The notes under the pieces: model-generated
Told to the model about the DNA's origin: nothing
What the model saw: only the letters and a program-made list of their open reading frames with translations
Database searches by the model: none
From: CANNDT01 sp945876205
GTDB lineage: Bacteria; Acidobacteriota; Vicinamibacteria; Vicinamibacterales; UBA2999
Assembly (NCBI GenBank): GCA_947503365.1
Contig: CANNDT010000033.1
Coordinates: 1 to 41,563 of the forward strand
Reading direction: 5' to 3'
Length of the DNA: 41,563 nt
Shown: positions 23,382-39,137 of the stretch, piece after piece
How the letters are laid out: each line of letters starts with the position of its first letter
Numbering within the stretch: the stretch's first letter is position 1
Position numbers and translations under genes: made by a program

Positions 23382-24369
23382 CAAACCGCCGGAAGTTCAG
23401 CGTGTTGGTGAAGCCGCCGTAGACGTTGCCGTCGACGTCGGCCGCCACGCCTTCGAGCGTGTTCGTCTCCGTCCAGGGAATGAATGCGGTGACGATCCCG
23501 TCGTTCGCGCTGCCGATGCGGATGCCCTGCTTGAAGCCAGCATTGATCTTCTCGTCCGACTGCGAGTCGGCGACATAGAGGATGTTGTTCCTGATGAAGA
23601 TGCCGCTCGGCCGTCCGAACTGTTTCCACTCGGTGAGAAACCGTCCGTCCTGGTCGAAGATCTGGATGCGGCTGTTGGTGCGATCGGCCACGAACAGGCG
23701 GCCGCGGGAATCCATCGCGAGGCCGTGTGGCGAGTCGAACTCGCCGGGCCCGGTGCCTTTCCTTCCCCACGCCTTGATGAACGTTCCGTCCTTCGACAGC
23801 TTGACGATGCGCGCGTTGGTGTCGCCGCCGTGTCCATCAGCGACGAAGATAGTGCCGTTGGGCGCGACGAGGATGTCGGATGGGCCGTTGAACGTATCAG
23901 GACCGTCGCCGGCAACTCCAGGCTTGCCGAGCGTCATCAGGAGCTTTCCATCCTGGCTGAACTTCAGCACCGTGTGGCCCTTGCCGTTCTTCGCCCGGCC
24001 GTCCGATACCCAGACGTTGCCGGCGGCATCCACGAAGAGGCCGTGCGGGTAGTTGAACATCCCGGCGCCGAAGCTCGTGACGAGCCGGCCGCTCGGATCG
24101 AATTTCTGGATCGGTGCCAGCGTCGAGGCCGAGCAGTCGTCCGCCGTGGCGCAGCGGTCGAACACCCACACGCTCTTGCCGTCGCGGTCGATATCGACGC
24201 CGACCGCCGCGCCCCATGTGCGTCCCTGCGCGAGCTTCGCCCACCCCTCGTCCACGCGATACGGGTTGGAGGCCGCGTTCGGATCGGGAGGTGCCTGGGC
24301 CATCCCCGGGTACGCGGTCGTCGTCATGGCCGCGACGATAGTGAGACCGAAGAACTGTCTGAGCCGCAT
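23353..24369 (-). CDS. Exported NHL-repeat protein (amidating-lyase-like)
   Basis: 338 aa; ATG 24369 has AGGAGACGTG directly ahead. Signal peptide to about residue 27 (GMAQA). Then six NHL-type blades, for example 'FNYPHGLFVDAAGNVWVSDG', 'FNGPSDILVAPNGTIFVADG', 'FDSPHGLAMDSRGRLFVADR' and 'FGRPSGIFIRNNILYVADS'. This matches the group annotated as peptidyl-alpha-hydroxyglycine alpha-amidating lyase family, although the source of any amidated peptide is unknown and the enzymatic label is doubtful. It converges on the cytochrome gene with a 29-base tail-to-tail overlap and ends 'GECC'. It is the last gene of a long minus-strand run and neighbours an NTF2-like gene, as the other NHL gene does. Confidence 0.87.
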   Translation of the reverse strand: MRLRQFFGLTIVAAMTTTAYPGMAQAPPDPNAASNPYRVDEGWAKLAQGRTWGAAVGVDIDRDGKSVWVFDRCATADDCSASTLAPIQKFDPSGRLVTSFGAGMFNYPHGLFVDAAGNVWVSDGRAKNGKGHTVLKFSQDGKLLMTLGKPGVAGDGPDTFNGPSDILVAPNGTIFVADGHGGDTNARIVKLSKDGTFIKAWGRKGTGPGEFDSPHGLAMDSRGRLFVADRTNSRIQIFDQDGRFLTEWKQFGRPSGIFIRNNILYVADSQSDEKINAGFKQGIRIGSANDGIVTAFIPWTETNTLEGVAADVDGNVYGGFTNTLNFRRFVTAPAGECC

Positions 24370-24413
24370 CACGTCTCCTGAATCGGATTGTTCGACGCGA
24401 ACGTCGCCGCTGG

Positions 24414-24809
24414 CTAGTGTGCCGGGGTACCTGGAGGCGCGACGCGCGTCGCCTGCCACGCCAGCAACCGCCACGCGCCGTCGCGCAATGCCCAGACGTC
24501 GACGAAGAACACGGCGTACGGGTCACGGTTTGCGAGACGGATCACCGCCGTGCCGCGCACGACAGCCGCGTTGTCGCCCCAGGGAATCACGAGCCGGTCA
24601 GGGAAATCCACACCGAGATACTGGCCGCGACCCGAGGAAATCAGTTCGAGAAAGCTGCCCTTCGTGTCGCTGTGACCGCCGGAGTGCGTGTAGGAGAGCT
24701 CGTCGGCCAGAAGCGCCTCGAGCGTGGGAATGTCCTTCTTCACCATCGCATCGATGCGTCTGGCTTCGAGCGCAAGAATCGTCTCTGTCAAAGCTGGAGC
24801 TGACGTCAT
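24414..24809 (-). CDS. NTF2-like (SnoaL/DUF4440) protein
   Basis: 131 aa from ATG 24809 with AGGA five bases ahead; an ATG two codons earlier (24815) is possible. No signal peptide, so it is probably cytoplasmic, unlike the related protein at 16765. 'ILALEARRIDAMVKKDIPTLEALLADELSYTHSGG' and the terminal 'LRDGAWRLLAWQATRV' are the hallmark start and end of the cone-shaped DUF4440/SnoaL fold. The histidine and aspartate in 'THSGGHSD' are typical of this subgroup, but no reaction can be assigned. It sits 23 bases past the VOC gene and 44 bases before the NHL gene. Confidence 0.85.
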   Translation of the reverse strand: MTSAPALTETILALEARRIDAMVKKDIPTLEALLADELSYTHSGGHSDTKGSFLELISSGRGQYLGVDFPDRLVIPWGDNAAVVRGTAVIRLANRDPYAVFFVDVWALRDGAWRLLAWQATRVAPPGTPAH

Positions 24810-24832
24810 TTTCATCCTATACGTGTGGGCAC

Positions 24833-25387
24833 CTACAGCGTCTTGTACGCCGAATCACCGGGCTTGGCGATGCCGCTGATCTGCACGCCCAGGCCGTCGG
24901 GATCCTGCACCGTGAAGCTCACGTAGCTCGGCGTATCGAGTGCGCCGCCTCGCGCCAGTCTGGGTTTGAGACCCCGGCGCTCGAGCTCAGCCTTGACCCG
25001 GTCGGTGTCCCAGTTGTCGATCTTCAACGCGATGTGATCGATGCCCGTCCGCTGCGACGGCTGGATGTTGTGCAGGCTCATCATCGACCGATCGCGCACG
25101 CCGACGCCGCGGGCGTCGCCGAAATGCACCTCCGCGGAGCCCTTCCCGTCGTCGTTGGCGACGGTCATGCCCATCAGGCCGGCGTAGAAGTCGCGGCTCC
25201 TGGTGTAATCGGTCACCAGGTAGTTGATGTGATCGAGGTTCAGCGTCTTGAAACCGGGCGTCTGCGCCGTGGCGGTGGTGCCACGTGCCGCCGCCAGTGC
25301 CGCGGCCGTCAGGCCCTGAATTAGCTGCCGGCGCGTGACCTTGCCGTCCTCGAACTGCTTGAGCAACTGCGAAATGACTGTTTCCAT
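24833..25387 (-). CDS. VOC-family (glyoxalase-like) protein with N-terminal export-type signal
   Basis: 184 aa from ATG 25387; a GTG five codons upstream overlaps the preceding gene. The N-terminal 'VTRRQLIQGLTAAALAAA' resembles a twin-arginine signal placed about 20 residues in. The mature domain shows the paired beta-alpha-beta-beta-beta units of the vicinal-oxygen-chelate fold: 'LDHINYLVTDYTRSRDFYAGLMGM', a metal-ligand candidate in 'SAEVHFGD', then 'GIDHIALKIDNWD' and 'VQDPDGLGVQI'. These are glyoxalase I, dioxygenase or resistance-type proteins; the last ligand position looks like Val/Gln rather than Glu, so activity is uncertain. Two bases separate it from the upstream hydrolase gene. 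Confidence 0.83.
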   Translation of the reverse strand: METVISQLLKQFEDGKVTRRQLIQGLTAAALAAARGTTATAQTPGFKTLNLDHINYLVTDYTRSRDFYAGLMGMTVANDDGKGSAEVHFGDARGVGVRDRSMMSLHNIQPSQRTGIDHIALKIDNWDTDRVKAELERRGLKPRLARGGALDTPSYVSFTVQDPDGLGVQISGIAKPGDSAYKTL

Positions 25388-25389
25388 GG

Positions 25390-26118
25390 CTAGTGGCTGC
25401 ACCCTTTCCTGGTCTCTTCAAAGCCGTCGAACAGGCGCGCGGCGTTGGCTCCGGCGAGCGTGTCCAGGCGGTGAGGTTGGCCCTTCTCCTCCGTGTAGCG
25501 CGCGACCGCGCCCTTCGAACGAAGGACCTCGGCCTCCTTCTTCATCTCACCGTGCCACCGGTATTGGTCGAGCTCGCCGACATACATGAACACGCACATC
25601 TTCGAAATCGCCTGGAGCTTGGCCGGGGTTGGCTGCCACATGTATCCAGGGAACGCCGTTACGGACAGGAAGTACTGAGGACTGGCCGCTGCCAGGTGAA
25701 ACGCGGCAATGCCACCATTGGACGGCCCCGCCACATGAAACTTCCCATCCTGAATCTTGTAGTCGGACATCACCATCTTCAGGAACTCCGGCATGACGCG
25801 CGCGCCGCCCTCGAAGAACAGCTCACCGTCCGGGGCCGCAGGCGCGACGACGATGTAGCCGCGCTTCTCCGCTTCCGCGCGAAAGTTGCGCATGAGAATG
25901 CCGTCGACCGTGTTCATCGTCTGCGGGCCGCCGCCAATGACGAGGATCGCCGGATACGCCTTGGCCGGGTCGTACCCGTTCGGCAGGACGACCTTGTAGC
26001 GAACGGTCGTGCCCGCCACCTTCTTCGTCAGCTCGCGCAACTCCGCGTGCACGTGATGCGGGGCGAGTACCGCGCAGGCGGCAACGACGGCGGCAAGCGC
26101 GTGCGTCTTCATGCTCAC
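25390..26118 (-). CDS. Exported alpha/beta-hydrolase (esterase/PHB depolymerase-like)
   Basis: 242 aa from GTG 26118, with AAAGGAA six bases ahead; ATG 26112 is an alternative start. A signal peptide of about 25 residues (HHVHAE) precedes a hydrolase domain: 'VVLPNGYDPAKAYPAILVIGGG', the nucleophile elbow 'VAGPSNGGIAAF' (G-x-S-x-G-G), an acidic residue in 'YVGELDQYRW' and a histidine in 'KGQPHRLD'. This is the secreted feruloyl/acetyl-xylan-esterase or depolymerase-like type. The substrate is unknown. It lies between the YbjQ gene (21 bases) and the VOC gene (two bases). Confidence 0.85.
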   Translation of the reverse strand: MSMKTHALAAVVAACAVLAPHHVHAELRELTKKVAGTTVRYKVVLPNGYDPAKAYPAILVIGGGPQTMNTVDGILMRNFRAEAEKRGYIVVAPAAPDGELFFEGGARVMPEFLKMVMSDYKIQDGKFHVAGPSNGGIAAFHLAAASPQYFLSVTAFPGYMWQPTPAKLQAISKMCVFMYVGELDQYRWHGEMKKEAEVLRSKGAVARYTEEKGQPHRLDTLAGANAARLFDGFEETRKGCSH

Positions 26119-26139
26119 AACGTTTCCTTTCAGGTGGGA

Positions 26140-26469
26140 TCAGCTCTTGTCGACGACAACCGCCGTGCCGTAGCAGAGCACCTCGGTGACCCCGCCCATG
26201 AGCTCGGTGGCATCATATCGAATGCCGATCACCGCGTTGGCGCCCAGCTCGCCGGCATGCTCGAGCATCTGGTTGAACGCATCAACCCGTGTTCGTTCGC
26301 ACAGCTCCGTGAACAGGGAAATGTTGCCGCCGACCAGCGTTTGGAGAGAGCCGCCAATCGTCCCGAAGATCGATCGCGACCTGACGATGATCCCGCGAAC
26401 GACACCCTTGGTCTCCAGGATGCGGTAGCCGTCGAGCGTAAACGTGGTGGTGGTCAGGGAGTGATTCAT
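26140..26469 (-). CDS. YbjQ/UPF0145 family protein
   Basis: 109 aa when started at ATG 26469, which gives the usual family length; upstream ATGs at 26484 and 26517 add non-conserved residues. The pattern 'TTFTLDGYRILETKGVVRGIIVRSRS', then 'VGGNISLFTELCERTRVDAFNQMLEHAGELGANAVIGIRYDA', matches YbjQ proteins, which form pentameric rings and have been linked loosely to heavy-metal binding. Function in the cell is not known. It follows the amidase stop by 37 bases and precedes the esterase gene. Confidence 0.88.
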   Translation of the reverse strand: MNHSLTTTTFTLDGYRILETKGVVRGIIVRSRSIFGTIGGSLQTLVGGNISLFTELCERTRVDAFNQMLEHAGELGANAVIGIRYDATELMGGVTEVLCYGTAVVVDKS

Positions 26470-26506
26470 AGGTACGTACCCCATTCGCGCGAGACCCGTT
26501 TCCCGG

Positions 26507-27775
26507 TCATCGGCCATTCAGCATGCGGTGCACCTGCATCGCGGTGCGGATCACCCGCGCATCCTGGCCCCTTTCGGCCGTGAGCTGCAGGCCAAGCGGC
26601 AAGCCATCGACCGGCATGGGAATCGAGATAGCCGGCGTCCCTAACGCGGTCCAGGGGGCATTCATTTGAGGGTCGCCGGTGAAGCCAAGACCGAGGGGTG
26701 CGGGCCCGGTCGCGGCCGGCACCAGGATCACCGGCGTAGCCTTGTAGAGCTCTGCGACTCGGGTTCTGGATTCGGCGATGTACCGTGTGGCGCTCTCGTA
26801 GGTGGCAAGCGGCATCGCCAGCCCTTGGCGGACGAGGTCGGCCAGGTCGGCGAGCTTTGCCCCATGCTCCCGGTAGCGCGCTTCGTGATGGCGCGCGGCT
26901 TCATAGGCCTGCACGGTGGTGGTCGCGTCGGCAAGACGCGTCAGCATCGCGCTGATATCAACGCTGCGGATAGAGGCGCCGCGGCTGCGCAGCGTCGACA
27001 CCGCGTTCCGAAACGCGGCTGCCATCGCCGGCTCGACGTCGGGCATCGGCTCCGGCACGCCGAACACGATGTCCTCGTCGCGACCCTCCGGCTGTCCGAT
27101 GGCTTTCCAGAAGGCGAACATGTCGGCGGGCGTGTGGGTGAAGAAGCCGAGCGTGTCGAGGCTCTTCGCCAGTGGCAGCACGCCCTCCAACGAGAACAGG
27201 CCGTAGGTCGCCTTGAATCCGGTGACGCCGCAGTAGGATGCGGGGCGCAGTACGGAACCTCTGGTCTGCGTGCCGAGCGCCAGCGGCACCATGTCCGCGG
27301 CGACCGCGGCCGCCGATCCGGCCGAGCTCCCGCCAGGCGTGTAGGCGATGTTCCGCGGGTTATGGGTGGGCGCCGGCGTGCGATAGGCGAACGCCGTGGT
27401 GTGGGTCTTGCCGAGCAGGACGGCGCCGCGCTGGCGCAGGTCCCGAACGATCGCGGCATCCGTGGTGCCGATGCGGCCGCGGTACACCGGCGACCCGTAG
27501 GCCGTCGACAAGCCGCGCGTCTCCATGATGTCCTTGGCGCCGAAGGGGATCTCGGCGAGGGGACCGTCGCCGGTGGGCCGCTGCGGCGCGACCTGGACCC
27601 ATGCCTGGATAGACGGGTCCATCGACTGGATGCGATCCAGGCACTGCTGCAGCGCGCGAACGCGGGCTGCGCGCGGCGCCGCAATCCATTCCGACAACGT
27701 CACGAGTGGAGGCTCCTGCGCGCGTGCGGCCACCGCCGTGCCAAGCATCCCGAGCACAAAGCCGCGTCGGTCCAT
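26507..27775 (-). CDS. Amidase-signature family hydrolase, exported
   Basis: 422 aa. A short Tat/Sec-like start 'MDRRGFVLGMLGTAVAARAQ' suggests export. The amidase signature is complete: catalytic lysine in 'PFGAKDI' (Lys81), the glycine/serine loop 'YTPGGSSAGSAAAVAA' holding the cis-serine, and the nucleophile in 'GTQTRGSVLRPA' (Ser174). Such enzymes hydrolyse linear or cyclic amides through a Ser-cisSer-Lys triad. The protein is slightly shorter than the typical ~460 aa, with compact C-terminal loops. The specific amide is unknown; the GatA role is unlikely because no gatB/gatC genes are near and the protein appears exported. Confidence 0.9.
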   Translation of the reverse strand: MDRRGFVLGMLGTAVAARAQEPPLVTLSEWIAAPRAARVRALQQCLDRIQSMDPSIQAWVQVAPQRPTGDGPLAEIPFGAKDIMETRGLSTAYGSPVYRGRIGTTDAAIVRDLRQRGAVLLGKTHTTAFAYRTPAPTHNPRNIAYTPGGSSAGSAAAVAADMVPLALGTQTRGSVLRPASYCGVTGFKATYGLFSLEGVLPLAKSLDTLGFFTHTPADMFAFWKAIGQPEGRDEDIVFGVPEPMPDVEPAMAAAFRNAVSTLRSRGASIRSVDISAMLTRLADATTTVQAYEAARHHEARYREHGAKLADLADLVRQGLAMPLATYESATRYIAESRTRVAELYKATPVILVPAATGPAPLGLGFTGDPQMNAPWTALGTPAISIPMPVDGLPLGLQLTAERGQDARVIRTAMQVHRMLNGR

Positions 27776-27819
27776 GGTGCCGGATCCTATCAGCTTCGCC
27801 GGACCGCGGAACCATTCGG

Positions 27820-28689
27820 CTAGGGCGCTTGAGTCTTTTTCAGGAACTGCAGGACCTTCTCGTTGAAGGCGTCAGGCCGCTCCCACGCCATCGCATGCCC
27901 TGCATCAGGAATGAAATCAAACTGGCCGTTCTTCAGGTGCGCCCCCCACACCTTCATCAGCCCCGGCGGCGCGACCAGATCCGCATCCCCAGCCAGTATC
28001 AGCACCGGCGCACGGATGGTCTCCAGCTTCGCGTACGTGTTCAAAGTGTGAAGTGGCTGCGCCGGGGCCCCGTCCTGCCGTGAACGCGCCTCGATGGCGA
28101 TCCATTCGGCAAGACCCTCAGCATTGGTTGCGCGGAAAGACGCACCGACCTCGCGGTATTGAAGGGGCAACTCGGTGAGTCCCGGGATGGCGATCCTCGC
28201 GGTCATCTCCTGCATCTCACGCTCGGATATCTGACCGGTGGTGGCGCCGACGACCATGGCGATGACCTTTTCAGGATGCCACGCCGCGTAGTCCAAGGCG
28301 ACAAAACCGCCGCCGGCTACTCCGACGACATAGAAGCGTTCGAGATGTAGATGTTCGGCAAGCGCGTGCAGGTCGCCCGCAACCGATCCCGGTTGGGCAC
28401 CCGTCGCCGGATCGGCCAGGCTCTTTCCCCAGCCACGCCGATCGAACGCGATGACGCGGTACCCGGCCCGCGACAACGGTCCGACCTGGTGCTTCCAGAT
28501 GTCGCTTGTGCCGGTATTCGGGTGGAGCAACACCACAGGCGTACCCGCACCACCGGTGTCGACAAACCAGAGACGGACGCCCGGAAGCGTCGCGTACGCG
28601 CCCTGCGCCTGGGCGCTGATGCTGACGACGCCGCAGACGAGCACGCACAGCGCCATCACCGCAACACCGAGGAACCGCTTGATCACCAC
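27820..28689 (-). CDS. Exported alpha/beta-hydrolase-fold protein lacking the nucleophile serine
   Basis: 289 aa from tandem GTG codons at 28689, with TAGGA ahead; no ATG is available. The signal peptide ends near 'SISAQAQ'. The fold is the classical single-domain type: 'VVLLHPNTGTSDIW' (oxyanion loop), 'VIAFDRRGWGKS', an elbow reading 'VVGVAGGGFVALDYA', the acid in 'ILAGDADLVAP' and the histidine in 'DAGHAMAWERPD'. At the elbow the expected G-x-S-x-G is G-V-A-G-G, so the usual nucleophile is alanine; acid and base appear retained. It may be a lyase/binding variant or use water directly. It starts eight bases after the cyclophilin stop. Confidence 0.85.
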   Translation of the reverse strand: MVIKRFLGVAVMALCVLVCGVVSISAQAQGAYATLPGVRLWFVDTGGAGTPVVLLHPNTGTSDIWKHQVGPLSRAGYRVIAFDRRGWGKSLADPATGAQPGSVAGDLHALAEHLHLERFYVVGVAGGGFVALDYAAWHPEKVIAMVVGATTGQISEREMQEMTARIAIPGLTELPLQYREVGASFRATNAEGLAEWIAIEARSRQDGAPAQPLHTLNTYAKLETIRAPVLILAGDADLVAPPGLMKVWGAHLKNGQFDFIPDAGHAMAWERPDAFNEKVLQFLKKTQAP

Positions 28690-28697
28690 GACTGGTC

Positions 28698-29300
28698 CTA
28701 GCGCCGAACCGTAACTTTGACGATCACCGGCGGCGTGACCGGCTCGCTGTTCTCGCCGCCTGGCTTCGTCGGCGTTTCAGCAATCGCGTCCACGGCACTC
28801 ATTCCGCTTGTCACCCTCGCGAAGATCACGTAGTTGGGCGGCAGCTGGTAGTCCTGGTGCATGATGAAAAACTGGCTGCCGTTGGTGTTCGGCCCGGCGT
28901 TGGCCATGGCCACTATCCCGCGCCGGTAGCCGTCGCGGTAGAGCGCCGAGTCGACGTTGATCTCATCGGCAAAGGTTCCCCCCCAGGCGCTCTCGCCGCC
29001 GGTACCGTTGCCGTCGGGGTCGCCGCCCTGAATCATGAAGCCTTTGACCACGCGGTGAAACGTCACGCCTTCGTAGTACCCGTGCTCGGCGAGCAGGCGA
29101 AAGTTCTCGACTGCTTTCGGTGCCTCGGTGGCGAGGAATTCGATCTCGATCGGTCCCTTGTCGGTCTCGATCGCCGCATGCATCCCGCCTGAGCTCTTCG
29201 CTCCGGAAGGCACTTTCGGGTTGCCGCCTGACCGGGAGCAGGCGACTACGGAGGTGAGCGCTCCGCAGAGCACCAGGACCAGGAGGCTACGCATCGTCAT
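28698..29300 (-). CDS. Cyclophilin-type peptidyl-prolyl isomerase, probable lipoprotein
   Basis: 200 aa from ATG 29300 (ATG 29294 possible). The N-terminal signal ends 'SVVAC', a fair lipobox with Cys21, so the protein is likely anchored by lipid on the periplasmic face. The enzymatic domain contains 'ETDKGPIEIEFLATEAPKAVENF', 'YYEGVTFHRVVKGFMIQGGDP' (with the catalytic Arg in FHRV), 'GTGG', 'GIVAMANAGPNTNGSQFFI' and 'VIFARVTSGMSAVDAI'. This is a compact bacterial cyclophilin that isomerises X-Pro bonds of exported proteins. It is downstream of the rpoC terminator and starts the second minus-strand run. Confidence 0.93.
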   Translation of the reverse strand: MTMRSLLVLVLCGALTSVVACSRSGGNPKVPSGAKSSGGMHAAIETDKGPIEIEFLATEAPKAVENFRLLAEHGYYEGVTFHRVVKGFMIQGGDPDGNGTGGESAWGGTFADEINVDSALYRDGYRRGIVAMANAGPNTNGSQFFIMHQDYQLPPNYVIFARVTSGMSAVDAIAETPTKPGGENSEPVTPPVIVKVTVRR

Positions 29301-29380
29301 CGCGACATGATCACATGAAAAAAGGCGCGCTCGTATCGGGGCATGGTGGGCGGATCCTAGCACCGCGCTGGGCGCGGTAC

Positions 29381-29410
29381 AAGAAAAAGGCGGGTCCCGA
29401 AGGACCCGCC
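29381..29410 (-). terminator. UUCG-loop rho-independent terminator of the rpoBC operon
   Basis: On the minus strand GGCGGGTCC, loop TTCG, GGACCCGCC, then TTTTTCTT. The cUUCGg tetraloop and the nine GC-rich pairs make it very stable. It follows rpoC by about 55 bases, which are filled by a heptamer repeat array. Bases 29301-29380 hold nothing else I recognise apart from the leader of the cyclophilin gene. Confidence 0.92.
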
Positions 29411-29460
29411 CTGAACTGAGAACTAAGAACCCGAACCAGGAACCTGGAACGCGGAACCGT
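29411..29460. repeat. GTTCNNN heptanucleotide array between rpoC and its terminator
   Basis: Read on the minus strand: GTTCCGC, GTTCCAG, GTTCCTG, GTTCGG (six bases), GTTCTTA, GTTCTCA, GTTCAGG. Seven consecutive units keep GTTC while the other three bases vary. It lies between the rpoC stop and the terminator hairpin. Confidence 0.8.
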
Positions 29461-29464
29461 TGGG

Positions 29465-37990
<8,526 letters not shown>

Positions 37991-38032
37991 CGGTGACTGA
38001 CCCTCGCGGATCGGAAGTCGGAAAATGAAATG

Positions 38033-38062
38033 CAGGAGCGGGCGGTGAATAACCCGCCCCTG
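38033..38062 (-). other. 10-bp hairpin in the rplL-rpoB intergenic region
   Basis: CAGGAGCGGG (38033-38042) pairs with CCCGCCCCTG (38053-38062); in minus-strand RNA the single mismatch is a G-U wobble. There is no T tract. It lies 43 bases before the rpoB start and could be an RNase processing or partial attenuation structure, as is known between rplL and rpoB in enterics. Confidence 0.6.
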
Positions 38063-38078
38063 TCGTACTTAGACGCCC

Positions 38079-38140
38079 GGCTCCGGGCTTTAGGCTTTGG
38101 GCTTTTCCAACCCAGAGCCTAGAGCCGAAAGCCTGGAGCC
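38079..38140. repeat. Heptad-based long inverted repeat abutting the rplL stop
   Basis: The left arm is GGCTCCG, GGCTTTA, GGCTTTG, GGCTTTT; the right arm mirrors it with AGAGCCT, AGAGCCG, AAAGCCT, GGAGCC. The 62-base dyad pairs over about 27 bases, with mismatches at the variable base of each heptad. It begins at the rplL stop and, with the 38033-38062 hairpin, fills most of the 150-base rplL-rpoB gap. Confidence 0.8.
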
Positions 38141-38527
38141 TTACTTGATTTCGACCTTGGCGCCGACTTCTTCGAACTTCTTCTTGATCGCGGCCGCCTC
38201 GTCCTTGTTGACGCCTTCCTTGAGCACCTTCGGCGCAGCCTCGACCAGGTCCTTGGCTTCCTTCAGGCCGAGCTGGGTGACTTCGCGGACCACCTTGATG
38301 ACCTTGATCTTGTCGGCGCCGACTTCCGTCAGGCTGACGTTGAACTCGGTCTTCTCCTCGGCGGGCGCCGCGGCGGCACCGCCGCCACCCGGCATCGCCA
38401 TCATCGGCATCGCGGCCGCGGCGGAGACGCCGAGCTCGGACTCGAGCGCCTTCACGAGCTGCGAGAGCTCCATGACGCTGATGCCCTTGATGTATTCGAT
38501 CACCTGCTGCTGATTCACTTCGGCCAT
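38141..38527 (-). CDS. rplL: 50S ribosomal protein L7/L12
   Basis: 128 aa, typical length. The N-terminal dimerisation helices 'VIEYIKGISVMELSQLVKALE' lead to an alanine/glycine hinge with 'MPGGGGAAAAPAEEKTEF', then the factor-binding C-terminal domain 'GADKIKVIKVVREVTQLGLKEAKDLVEAAPK' to the end. It forms the stalk that recruits translation GTPases. The start is ATG 38527 with GAGAG upstream. It follows rplJ after a 62-base gap that holds several dyads and precedes rpoB after a repeat-filled 150 bases. Confidence 0.98.
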   Translation of the reverse strand: MAEVNQQQVIEYIKGISVMELSQLVKALESELGVSAAAAMPMMAMPGGGGAAAAPAEEKTEFNVSLTEVGADKIKVIKVVREVTQLGLKEAKDLVEAAPKVLKEGVNKDEAAAIKKKFEEVGAKVEIK

Positions 38528-38553
38528 TGTGTGTGTCTCTCTTTTTACGATGC

Positions 38554-38598
38554 GGGGCAGCTGCCCCTACGTTTATATGTAGGGGCGGCTTAAGCCGC
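38554..38598. promoter_or_regulatory. Three overlapping dyads between rplJ and rplL
   Basis: GGGGCAGCTGCCCC (38554-38567) is a perfect palindrome. GCCCCTAC (38563-38570) pairs with GTAGGGGC (38579-38586) around an AT-rich eight-base loop. GCGGCTTAAGCCGC (38585-38598) is another perfect palindrome that contains the rplJ stop codon. The first two share bases and are mutually exclusive, an arrangement compatible with attenuation or with setting the rplJ/rplL ratio. Confidence 0.6.
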
Positions 38599-39129
38599 GC
38601 CCGCTTCTTCCGTCTTCTTCTTCTCGACTTGCGCGAGCACCGACATCAGGTCGCGCGGGGCTGCGGCCAGCACCGACACGAGCTGCTGCATCGGCGCCTG
38701 CAGCACGAAGAGCAGCTTTCCGTAGAGCTCCGGCCGGCCAGGCATGTTGGCGAGGTCGGTGACCTCGGCCGGCTTGATCGCCTGGCCCTGCACCACCGCC
38801 GCCTTGACCTTCAGCATCGGTGCGGTCTTCATGAACACGGTCAGCGCCTTCGCCAGCGCCACCGCGTCATCGCCGGTGTAGGCCATCGCCGTCGTCCCGA
38901 CGAAGTGCTCGTCGAAGGCCTCGAACGACGTGCCCTTGATCGCCCGCGTGGCGAGCGTGTTCTTGACTACGCGGTAGCTGGCCTTGGCGGCACGAAGCTG
39001 CCGGCGCAGCTCGGTCACCTGCGGCACGTTCAAGCCACGGTAGTCGACCAGGATGGCTGAGTCGGCCGCCTTGAAGGCCGACGCCAGGTCCTGGAGTTCC
39101 TGTTCCTTACTCGCTCGTGTGACAGCCAT
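38590..39129 (-). CDS. rplJ: 50S ribosomal protein L10
   Basis: 179 aa. The conserved N-terminal RNA-binding part shows 'FKAADSAILVDYRGLNVPQVTELRRQLRAA' and 'YRVVKNTLATRAIKGT', followed by 'FVGTTAMAYTGDDAVALAKAL'; the C-terminal helix ('MSVLAQVEKKKTEE') anchors L7/L12 dimers. L10 forms the base of the ribosomal stalk. The gene begins eight bases after rplA; the AGGGGG ribosome-binding site overlaps the rplA stop, so no classical L10 leader is present between them. Confidence 0.98.
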   Translation of the reverse strand: MAVTRASKEQELQDLASAFKAADSAILVDYRGLNVPQVTELRRQLRAAKASYRVVKNTLATRAIKGTSFEAFDEHFVGTTAMAYTGDDAVALAKALTVFMKTAPMLKVKAAVVQGQAIKPAEVTDLANMPGRPELYGKLLFVLQAPMQQLVSVLAAAPRDLMSVLAQVEKKKTEEAGAA

Positions 39130-39137
39130 CGTGCCCC

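Noticed and set aside
26507..27775. GatA subunit of Asp/Glu-tRNA amidotransferase
   Set aside because: The protein is shorter than GatA, begins with an export-type signal, and has no gatB or gatC nearby.
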